Shown: positions 36,477 to 43,387 of the stretch, piece by piece
Position numbering within the stretch: position 1 is the stretch's first letter
Layout of the letters: each line of letters starts with the position of its first letter
Assembly (NCBI GenBank): GCA_021740625.1
Contig: JAIOZK010000002.1
Coordinates: forward strand, 251,186 to 315,185
Origin: Bacteroidales bacterium
Lineage (GTDB): Bacteria > Bacteroidota > Bacteroidia > Bacteroidales > JAIOZK01
DNA length: 64,000 nucleotides
Direction: 5' to 3'
The notes under the pieces: generated by a model
Database searches by the model: none
Told to the model about the DNA's origin: nothing
Seen by the model: the letters and a program-made list of their open reading frames with translations, nothing else
Translations under genes and position numbers: made by a program

Positions 36477-37325
36477 CTAAAGCAACCACCTTTCCGCCCG
36501 TTCCGGTTTTTCCGGGTCAAAAACAACCACGCTTAACTCCGGTCCGTCTGTAGCGGCATTGAAGGCCCAGGTTTTTCCGATCTTTTCTTTCCATTCACCT
36601 GTGATCCTGGTAGATTCATGGATATGACCGTGCATGCTCACAAGCGGGGATTTTTCCTCGATGAAATCCTTCACCGCGATGCTGCCCACATGCAGATCCA
36701 GGGGAACATGATCGATCATCTGACCGTCGAGGGCTGCCCGGTCAAGATTTGTTTCGTAAGGAGGTGTATGAAAAAGGAAAAGGCCTTTTGAAAGATCTTC
36801 TCTCCCGGCAAGTGTCTCAAGATCTTTTTTGATGCTGGTCCACTCCAGGTTCTTTTCAGCGTCTACACTCCTGAATCCCTCCGTGGGGTGTATGCAACCA
36901 GGATCTACGTAGCGGGAAACATCATATTTTTCCCAATCTTTGAGGCGAAAAGGGGTAGGGGGGACGATGGCATAACCATAAAAATCATAACCCCATTTTT
37001 TTATTTTCCTGTTATGCAGATAATACCACAGGTCTTCTTTTTCTTCGACTTCCCGGAAACTCGCTTCATTCACCCTGGGATCATCATTGCCCAGTATGAG
37101 AAAAACCCCGGGATAATCTTCTTTCATCTGTTCCCGCAAGGCTGAAAAGTTTTTCAACAGGTAATCGTGGGTAAAATCATCTACGGCAACACTGGCCGAA
37201 AAACCATGTGGTAACAGGTCTCCACCCATGAAAAGACCATCGGGCTGTGTTTCGCGTACCAGGCTGAATAACTTGTAGTAGCGGTCGGTTTTGCCATGCA
37301 GATCGGAAACGAAGAAAAATTTCAT
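36477..37325 (-). CDS. Calcineurin-like metallophosphoesterase
   Basis: This is a predicted cytoplasmic two-metal phosphoesterase (282 residues). The metal ligands are in VSDLHGK (Asp, His), GGDLLPHG (Asp), LGNDDPR (Asn with an added Asp), LFLFHTPPY (His) and MHGHIHES (two His). Its substrate is unknown. It starts three bases after the sensor-nucleotidyltransferase gene, in an operon of four genes with M23 peptidase and HAD hydrolase genes. Tight coupling of a nucleotidyltransferase with a phosphoesterase could mean a make-and-break pair for a nucleotide or a nucleotidyl modification; this is inference only. Confidence 0.85.
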   Translation of the reverse strand: MKFFFVSDLHGKTDRYYKLFSLVRETQPDGLFMGGDLLPHGFSASVAVDDFTHDYLLKNFSALREQMKEDYPGVFLILGNDDPRVNEASFREVEEKEDLWYYLHNRKIKKWGYDFYGYAIVPPTPFRLKDWEKYDVSRYVDPGCIHPTEGFRSVDAEKNLEWTSIKKDLETLAGREDLSKGLFLFHTPPYETNLDRAALDGQMIDHVPLDLHVGSIAVKDFIEEKSPLVSMHGHIHESTRITGEWKEKIGKTWAFNAATDGPELSVVVFDPEKPERAERWLL

Positions 37326-37328
37326 GCC

Positions 37329-38189
37329 TTAATTGTCCCTTGATTTTAATAACCTGGCTGAATTGTGCACACAATTGATCATGCTGGCAAAGCTGTCCTG
37401 GTTTTGGATATCTTCATCAGTGATGATGTGCAGATCGATCAGGCTTTCCTGGATCTCATGGCCTGTTTTGGAAGCATTCAACTCTGAAAGGGCCATGCCC
37501 CAGCCGTTCATATAGCTGGTCAGTTCAGCTTTTTTCCTTTCATCCCCATCAAAATGAACGATCAGATCGATATCGCTCGACGGGCCGGCTTCAGCATTCT
37601 TCGTGCTACCACATATATACATTGCCTTTATGCCGTATTTATTAAAATTTGTGCGTTCTGCGATCTTCCGGCACATCTCCATCCTCCATTTCCAGTGCTC
37701 ATCAGATTCAGGGCTGAGAACTGAAAGTAGCTCATCCTTTTCATTTTCCTGTTTTCCGGGGCTTTCAATATAGTGAATGGTTTTCTCGAGGTTTTTATAA
37801 AAGAAATAATCCCCAAGGCGATCGGCAATGGTATTCAGTAATTTTTGCTCTTCGGGAAGGAATTGTGAGCCACGCAGCATGCGAATCATTTGGGTATAAA
37901 CCACCTGGATCTGCCCGACAATATTTTCATCCACAATGATATCAGTCGACTGCATCCACTCGGTCTCCCTGAAGTCAGGAGATTTGAATTCTCTGTCCTG
38001 ATAAATGATCCTGGCCTCGCAAACTGTTGAAAACTGCCAGCCGTATGGTATGATACCAATGATCTGTTGCAGGATATCACTTGTTCCAAGGTCGCTTTCG
38101 CGCAAAACGGCTTCTACCTTGTACAGGCAATTGAGTTCTTTTTCTCTTTCGATGAGTTTTTCAAGTCGGATATTTCGTATTCCTTCCAT
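37329..38189 (-). CDS. GAF-like sensor domain fused to a pol-beta type nucleotidyltransferase
   Basis: The 286-residue protein has two parts. Residues 1 to about 150 resemble the GAF-like sensor module found in Bacteroidetes and sulfate-reducer signalling proteins, with ELNCLYKVEAVL, IIPYGWQFSTVCEARIIY, FRETEWMQS and LPEEQKLLNTIADRLGDYF. Residues about 170-286 are a minimal nucleotidyltransferase with the motif CGSTKNAEAGPSSDIDLIVH (the SSDID pair binds metal) and a third acidic strand SLIDLHIITDED. The sensor module is usually attached to histidine kinases or PEP-binding domains, so this fusion is uncommon in my experience. The gene is coupled to the metallophosphoesterase with a three-base gap. 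The target nucleotide acceptor is not known. Confidence 0.75.
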   Translation of the reverse strand: MEGIRNIRLEKLIEREKELNCLYKVEAVLRESDLGTSDILQQIIGIIPYGWQFSTVCEARIIYQDREFKSPDFRETEWMQSTDIIVDENIVGQIQVVYTQMIRMLRGSQFLPEEQKLLNTIADRLGDYFFYKNLEKTIHYIESPGKQENEKDELLSVLSPESDEHWKWRMEMCRKIAERTNFNKYGIKAMYICGSTKNAEAGPSSDIDLIVHFDGDERKKAELTSYMNGWGMALSELNASKTGHEIQESLIDLHIITDEDIQNQDSFASMINCVHNSARLLKSRDN

Positions 38190-38204
38190 ATTATTCCTGT
38201 TTGT

Positions 38205-39932
38205 TTATTTGTTGAACAGTGTTAGCTTGCGTTCGGACCGGTTGCCTCTTTCATCCCATACCTCAAGTTTAAACGTGTTTTTACCTTTTTTTAGCATGTT
38301 GTCAGGGCTGTATAAAAGCAAGTCATTTTTCGGATCATACTCCATCAGTATCCATTTTCCGTTGAGCGTTGGCTTGTAGCCGGATATTCCTGACAGTTCA
38401 TCCGTTATTTTGATCCTGATTGCTTGCATATTTTTAATGTTTTTGTTCTCATAGATATTGAGTGCTTCGATCTTAGGGGGAACCGTATCCAGGACCACTG
38501 CATAATTCCCGAAATCCCTTATTCCTGTATGCATCCATCCTTCTTTGAATGTTCCGCCTGCAGCTTCAAATTCCAGATCATCACTGAGCTTCACCACCAG
38601 CAGTTTGTCTTCTGAACCTTCCGGGATGCTGTCGACCCTGATGGAAATATCAATCCATTTGTGTATAGCAATGCTTTCATCATGTATGCTGTGGATTTTA
38701 GAATACAGTTTATCTATGGGTTTCAATGTATTCATTATATCATATTTGAAAAAGAAGGAATTGTAAAAACTCCTGGGATCAGCCTTCAGCTTGAAATCAC
38801 CAGAAACAAATTCATTCTGGATCACATGATTAAACAGCATGCCTTCTTCCAGTTCATATGATATCCTGGAGGAGTCCGGGGGCAGGGATTTCAATTCAAA
38901 GTGCAGCTTTGAGACATTCCCATACAGGTCTTTGATCACATATTCGATCTGGTGCATGCTGCTGTCGCTAAAGCTAACAATTCCATCATTTTCCACCCTC
39001 CGGTATATGGATAATTCGTTGTTCGGCTCAACGAAAGTTTTCTGGAAGTGGCTTTTTGTGGATGTATATTCTGCATAATCGATTAAACTGTTGATGTAAC
39101 GGGTTTCGTAAAAGGAGAACTTTTCCATTTCCGTGGAATACACAAGCGTGCTGTCAACAAAGAGTTCAACCGAATAAACGCCATTTCTGTTGGGCATATC
39201 ATTCAGTTGATCGTCCACATCAATGCCGAAATATATGTTGCCGGAAACAGCATGAAGTTTTTCCTTTTCCAGCCTGTGTTTTTCGCCCCAGCCTGCTACC
39301 GCAAGTTTGAGGGCTTCATTTTTACCATCCACCTGGCTCATGTGATCATAAGGATAGATCTTGAGGGCACTGATCCTTGGGCGTACATAATCCCTGACTG
39401 CAAAGTTGAAAAACAGTGGGTTAACAGGGGTCTCTGTTTCCGATTCCCGGATCTCAAAATGCAGGTGCGGTCCGAGGGAACTGCCGGTATTTCCTGAAAC
39501 AGCAATGGTGTCACCCTGTTTAACCTGGAAAACTTTTGCTTTTGGAAAGAGGTTCACGGCAAAGGATTCTTCTTTGTACTGGTTTTTGGTTACATATTGC
39601 TGGATGTCATCGCTGAATTTTTGCAAATGAGCATACACAGAAGAATAACCATTGGGATGCTTGATATAGAGCGCTTTCCCAAAACCTCCGGGAGATACCT
39701 TGATCCTGGAAACATAGCCATCTGCGATGGCGATGATGGGGATGCCTTCCGATCCGTTGGTTTTGATGTCAATCCCTGAATGAAAATGATTTCCCCGCAG
39801 TTCTCCGAAGGTACCGCTTAAATACATGGGAATGTTCACAGGCGCGACAAAATCAGTTTGAGGATATTTTGTTTCCTGGGCAAAAATCTGAGATGTTATT
39901 AGAATTGTAAATAATAAGATCCTATTTTTCAT
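38205..39932 (-). CDS. Exported M23 family metallopeptidase
   Basis: This is a predicted periplasmic zinc peptidase that cuts peptidoglycan cross-links or bridges. After a signal peptide (RILLFTILITSQIFAQ) the M23 domain comes first. It has RGNHFHSGIDIKTNGSEG (zinc His and Asp), GYVSRIKVSPGGFGKALYI and GPHLHFEIRE (catalytic and zinc His). The remaining 400 residues are beta-sandwich-like and end DERGNRSERKLTLFNK. The 575-residue N-terminal M23 layout is common in Bacteroidetes. The start overlaps the HAD gene by 11 bases, so they are co-translated. Confidence 0.88.
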   Translation of the reverse strand: MKNRILLFTILITSQIFAQETKYPQTDFVAPVNIPMYLSGTFGELRGNHFHSGIDIKTNGSEGIPIIAIADGYVSRIKVSPGGFGKALYIKHPNGYSSVYAHLQKFSDDIQQYVTKNQYKEESFAVNLFPKAKVFQVKQGDTIAVSGNTGSSLGPHLHFEIRESETETPVNPLFFNFAVRDYVRPRISALKIYPYDHMSQVDGKNEALKLAVAGWGEKHRLEKEKLHAVSGNIYFGIDVDDQLNDMPNRNGVYSVELFVDSTLVYSTEMEKFSFYETRYINSLIDYAEYTSTKSHFQKTFVEPNNELSIYRRVENDGIVSFSDSSMHQIEYVIKDLYGNVSKLHFELKSLPPDSSRISYELEEGMLFNHVIQNEFVSGDFKLKADPRSFYNSFFFKYDIMNTLKPIDKLYSKIHSIHDESIAIHKWIDISIRVDSIPEGSEDKLLVVKLSDDLEFEAAGGTFKEGWMHTGIRDFGNYAVVLDTVPPKIEALNIYENKNIKNMQAIRIKITDELSGISGYKPTLNGKWILMEYDPKNDLLLYSPDNMLKKGKNTFKLEVWDERGNRSERKLTLFNK

Positions 39933-40413
39933 ACCACTTCACCGTATCGATCAATTCGTCCATATCATGTATTACAGCATCGGCCATTTCAAAAGACCCG
40001 AAGATACCTGTAGGGTTATAAAAAATGGTATGCATACCAGCTTCAGCCGCTCCCACAATATCCTTATCATAATCATTCCCGATCATGATGGTCTGTCCTG
40101 GTTTCATATTGATTCTGTCAAGAATACTCCTGAAAAACAAGACATCCGGTTTTTCATATCCGAGATCTTTTGAAGAAAAGAAATGCCTGAAATAGGCTTT
40201 GGCACCGATCTTTTGCAGCGCTTTTTTCATGTCCTCCGTATTGCTTTGATCCGCATTGGTGGCAATCACGCAGGTATACTGTGCCGATAAGTATTTCAGC
40301 ATTTCTTCCAAATTCTCAACCCATTCCAGTTTCTTCCAGGAATACATGGGACCGGGCAAACCGAAGTCCTTCATAACTGTACCTCCCCAGTCAAAAACCA
40401 ATGCTTTGATCAT
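39922..40413 (-). CDS. HAD superfamily hydrolase
   Basis: This is a predicted cytoplasmic phosphatase of the haloacid dehalogenase superfamily (163 residues). The first motif is VFDWGGTV, where the second Asp of the usual DxDxT is Gly. Motif II is IATNADQS, motif III uses the Lys in GYEKPDVLFF, and motif IV is MIGNDYDKDIVGAAEAGM. The missing second Asp would weaken phosphatase chemistry, though other HAD proteins with DxGGT-type motifs are known. It is the first gene of the operon with M23, the sensor-nucleotidyltransferase and the phosphoesterase, overlapping M23 by 11 bases. Confidence 0.82.
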   Translation of the reverse strand: MIKALVFDWGGTVMKDFGLPGPMYSWKKLEWVENLEEMLKYLSAQYTCVIATNADQSNTEDMKKALQKIGAKAYFRHFFSSKDLGYEKPDVLFFRSILDRINMKPGQTIMIGNDYDKDIVGAAEAGMHTIFYNPTGIFGSFEMADAVIHDMDELIDTVKWYEK

Positions 40414-40639
40414 GTTTCCATTGTTTCCTGCAAAGTTATCAAATTTGAAGAAGATTTATGCAGTTGCTAATTGTTCGGGTTTCAAGTTTCTAAATTAAAG
40501 TAAACGGATCGATTCAAAAAGATAATTTCTGGGACGGAATCAAGGTTTTGATAAAAAACTAAATCCCTTTCTGCAATTTCTGACTCTGTTCGATTTGTAT
40601 TATTGTATTGATTTACGGTTTTCGTCAACCCGAACTTAT

Positions 40640-40713
40640 AACCTGCAACCTGCAACTGCAACATGCAACCTGCAACATGCAACCTGCAACCTGCAACATG
40701 TAACATGTAACAC
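40640..40713 (+). repeat. 7-bp degenerate tandem repeat (CAACCTG)~10 upstream of the lutA-like promoter
   Basis: About ten units of CAACCTG or CAACATG (one unit short by one base, the last two TAACATG) form a 74-base array. It lies in the 337-base gap between the HAD gene and the lutA-like gene and ends nine bases before the predicted -7 box. The rest of the gap shows no gene. Confidence 0.8.
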
Positions 40714-40721
40714 CGATTTCA

Positions 40722-40729
40722 TATCTTTG
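40722..40729 (+). promoter_or_regulatory. -7 promoter element of the lutA-like gene
   Basis: TATCTTTG matches TAnnTTTG and predicts a start near 40736, 15 bases before the ATG at 40751. The -33 position would fall inside the CAACCTG array, which offers no TTTG. Confidence 0.5.
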
Positions 40730-40750
40730 CACTTTCCAATTCACAGTCCT

Positions 40751-41473
40751 ATGAAAGAAGTCGATCTTTTCGTACCCTGTTTCATCGACCAGGTTTATCC
40801 TGAAACGGCCTTTAACATGATCAAGGTACTGGAGAAATGTGATGTGAAGGTGTATTATAATCCCAAACAAACATGCTGCGGACAGATGGCTTTCAACAGC
40901 GGCTTCTGGGATGAGGCCAAATCCATCGGGGCCAAGTTTATTAAAGATTTCAACAATGGCAGGATGGTGGTCGGACCTTCCGCATCCTGCGTGGGATATG
41001 TGCGGAATTATTTCGAAACCCTCTTTCATAATTCTTCCCTGCACAATGAATACCGTCAACTGGTGAAGAATATTTATGAGTTTTCCGATTTCATGGTGAA
41101 TGTGCTCAAAGTAACAGACCTTGGTGCACGTTTCGCGGCCAAAGTCACTTATCATGATTCATGCGCTGCTTTGCGCGAATATGGCATCAAAGAAGAACCC
41201 CGTAAACTTTTGCAGAATGTGAAAGGCCTCGAACTCATCGAAATGAATGAGACAGATGTTTGCTGCGGATTTGGCGGCACTTTTTCTGTAAAGCACGAAC
41301 CCATCGCTACGGCCATGGCCGAACAAAAAGTGGAAAACGCCCTGGCTACCGGCGCCGAATACATCGTCTCCACCGATTCCTCCTGCCTCATGCACCAGGA
41401 AGGCTATATCAAAAAGCACAAACTAAAGCTGAAGACGATCAATTTGATCGACGTGCTGGCGAGTGGGTGGTAA
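40751..41473 (+). CDS. lutA: LutA/YkgE-type (Fe-S)-binding CCG-domain protein
   Basis: This is a predicted cytoplasmic subunit of an L-lactate-oxidising complex (LutABC/YkgEFG). The 240-residue protein has two cysteine-rich CCG domains: PKQTCCGQMAFNSGFW in the first, and SCAALREYG with ETDVCCGFGGTFSVKH in the second, as in heterodisulfide reductase subunit B. LutB and LutC are not adjacent here, so they lie elsewhere or the protein serves another redox complex. The start at 40751 (MKEVDLFVPCFIDQVYP) is chosen because it follows the -7 box at the right distance; a longer reading would run through the tandem repeat. Confidence 0.87.
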   Translation: MKEVDLFVPCFIDQVYPETAFNMIKVLEKCDVKVYYNPKQTCCGQMAFNSGFWDEAKSIGAKFIKDFNNGRMVVGPSASCVGYVRNYFETLFHNSSLHNEYRQLVKNIYEFSDFMVNVLKVTDLGARFAAKVTYHDSCAALREYGIKEEPRKLLQNVKGLELIEMNETDVCCGFGGTFSVKHEPIATAMAEQKVENALATGAEYIVSTDSSCLMHQEGYIKKHKLKLKTINLIDVLASGW

Positions 41474-41567
41474 CCCTTCGACTTCACAGACGGGCACGAC
41501 GCTCAGCCTGTCGAAATAGCATGTTTTTTAGACAGTCCCTTTGATTATTTAACACCATTCGCTTATA

Positions 41568-41598
41568 CACCCGGATGACACCCGGATGAATCCGGGTG
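41568..41598. repeat. Hairpin with duplicated left arm
   Basis: CACCCGGAT-GA-ATCCGGGTG is a perfect nine-pair stem, and its left arm plus GA is duplicated directly before it (11-base unit). It lies between the convergent lutA-like and TlpA-like genes and lacks a T-run. Confidence 0.55.
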
Positions 41599-41627
41599 CT
41601 GATCTCATGTGGAAGGTTTTAGACCCT

Positions 41628-42977
41628 TTACTCCAGCAACCTCCGCAATTCCCCCACATCATTCGGCTTGCCGATGATCTTCCGGTTTTCGTCCAGCAGG
41701 ATCATCGTTGGGGTGGCATAAATGCCGTAAAGCTCTGCTACTGAATTGTTCCAGCCATGGTAATCACAAATGTTCGTCCAGTCGTAATTGCCTTCTTGTA
41801 TAAATTGCAAATATTTGCTTTTGGAAGTATCCACGGAAACAGCGATGACCCCGAGATCGACTGCGGTGTTTTTATAAAAGTCCCTGACCTCTGGAATTAC
41901 TTTGGTGCAGTGTGGACACCAGGTGGCCCAGAAAACCAGCAATGTTTTGTTATGATCCGATTCAGATAGTTTTACTTCCTTTCCTTTGATGTCAATCACG
42001 GTGAAATCCGGAGCCATTTTGCCTGTAGACAGTTTCTTCAGTGTTGCTATTCTTTCTTCCAGTTTGGAAGAATTCTCGGTGTATTCGCAGTCCTCTTCCA
42101 GGATGGCATGTTCGGCAATGTATTCGATTACATTGTTGAAACCATATTGCTCAAAACCGCTGATGAGATAATCCAGGGCAAACTCATATACCAGGGGATA
42201 AGGCCGGGTTACCTTCAGGATGGTATCGACCGCCTGCTTAAAAGAATTTTCCAACTGATCTTTTGTGAAATTCTTGTTTTGGTAAAGAGAAAGATAGCCG
42301 ATGATCTTGCTGCTGATCACATTGCTTCGCAAAAGCGATGTATCAGAAAAATCAACTTTGTCAAAAAAATGCTTTCTTAAAAATACATTTTCTTCAAATG
42401 GATTCCAGATGGGATTTGTTTTGGGTTCCCGTTCCACCATGGCAATTTTTGTGGAAAAGCTTTCCGGATGGGTTTCCTGCAATGAATCCACATAGTGATG
42501 AAGCTGGTCCTGTATATTGCCGAATTCATCCAGGGCATTTACATAAAAACTATTTTCATCCGGGTAATATTTGATGACGGGATTCAGCAGGTCGAGCTTA
42601 TACAGGCCTTTGTTCCGGGTGTCGAGGTAATCATAATAAATCTCGTTTTCCAGGGATTCTACAGCATTCACATTTTGCATGGGGTTTTCAGCTTGTGTGA
42701 TCAACTGCACATCCTCATCATTAAATATTAAGTCGAAATAATCTCTTGTATCCAGGATGATTCGGTACATGCCTGTGGCTTTGTTTTCAGGAAAATAGAA
42801 TTGAAACAAACCGTTTTCATTGGTACGTGTAGAGTCGATGATACTGTTTTGATCTCCATAAAAATCCGCAAGCATGAGCTTACGGCCATTGTAATTTTCT
42901 ATGACACCATTGATTTTGTACTGGCTGAATGCTTGAAAAGATAACAGGCTGATGAACAGAATAAAGGCAAAACGCAT
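41628..42977 (-). CDS. TlpA-like thioredoxin-family protein with N-terminal DUF4369-like domain
   Basis: This is a predicted periplasmic thiol-disulfide protein, 449 residues. The signal peptide is ILFISLLSFQAFSQ. The N-terminal part (KINGVIENYNGRKLMLADFY) looks like the beta-sandwich domain found before thioredoxin domains in Bacteroidetes. A long helical middle follows. The C-terminal thioredoxin fold has MAPDFTVIDIKGKEV, the active site FWATWCPHCTKV near residue 353, and the cis-Pro segment YGIYATPTMILLDE. Such proteins reduce or isomerise disulfides, for example during cytochrome maturation, but the specific client is unknown. It stands alone. Confidence 0.85.
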   Translation of the reverse strand: MRFAFILFISLLSFQAFSQYKINGVIENYNGRKLMLADFYGDQNSIIDSTRTNENGLFQFYFPENKATGMYRIILDTRDYFDLIFNDEDVQLITQAENPMQNVNAVESLENEIYYDYLDTRNKGLYKLDLLNPVIKYYPDENSFYVNALDEFGNIQDQLHHYVDSLQETHPESFSTKIAMVEREPKTNPIWNPFEENVFLRKHFFDKVDFSDTSLLRSNVISSKIIGYLSLYQNKNFTKDQLENSFKQAVDTILKVTRPYPLVYEFALDYLISGFEQYGFNNVIEYIAEHAILEEDCEYTENSSKLEERIATLKKLSTGKMAPDFTVIDIKGKEVKLSESDHNKTLLVFWATWCPHCTKVIPEVRDFYKNTAVDLGVIAVSVDTSKSKYLQFIQEGNYDWTNICDYHGWNNSVAELYGIYATPTMILLDENRKIIGKPNDVGELRRLLE

Positions 42978-43050
42978 ATTTTTTTATTTTCAAAATTAAG
43001 GATTACTGGGGAATATGAACCTACAGTCCCGGTATTTATTATCAATTGCA

Positions 43051-43078
43051 TTTGATTCGTCTGATATTTTTATCTTTG
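43051..43078 (+). promoter_or_regulatory. Bacteroidetes-type promoter of the first SprB-repeat gene
   Basis: TATCTTTG (43071-43078) matches the -7 box, with TTTG at 43051-43054 sixteen bases upstream, slightly short of the usual 19. An AGGAG ribosome site precedes the ATG at 43103. Confidence 0.5.
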
Positions 43079-43102
43079 CGGGCTGAACCAGCAAGGAGCG
43101 GG

Positions 43103-43387
43103 ATGTATTATTTGAAGAAAGTATTAACAGGTGTAGCCGGAACCACCGGCTTGTTGTTTTTGTTCATGACCAGTATGCAATTGTTTGCCCAGCAACCTAC
43201 TGACCAGGATTGCCTTGGTGCTATACCGGTTTGTGATTCTACGTATTATCAGCCTAATTCTTATGTTGGAACAGGAAACTATCCGAATGAAATTCCAACC
43301 GGAGGGGGCTGCCCCGGGAATTGTTTAAGCCAGGGTGAAAAAAATTGCGTATGGTATATCATAACGGTACAAACCGATGGAATATAG
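43103..43387 (+). CDS. N-terminal fragment of a frameshifted SprB-repeat, type-B-sorted protein
   Basis: This encodes the signal peptide (TTGLLFLFMTSMQLFAQ) and the first part of the N-terminal domain, with DCLGAIPVCDSTYYQPNSY, GTGNYPNEIP and CVWYIITVQTDG. The frame then stops at TAG 43385-43387. The intact paralogue at 47723 continues here with a Gly followed by about six residues and DYDW. The same continuation (NIGFVITPNNYADDYDW) is present after 43381 in another frame. One missing base between GG and AAT explains the break. As read, the 94-residue product is not functional for export. Confidence 0.7.
   Translation: MYYLKKVLTGVAGTTGLLFLFMTSMQLFAQQPTDQDCLGAIPVCDSTYYQPNSYVGTGNYPNEIPTGGGCPGNCLSQGEKNCVWYIITVQTDGI

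Noticed and set aside
40482..40750. Coding frames through the CAACCTG array
   Set aside because: They arise only because the repeat lacks stops in some frames; the LutA-like protein begins after a good promoter at 40751.
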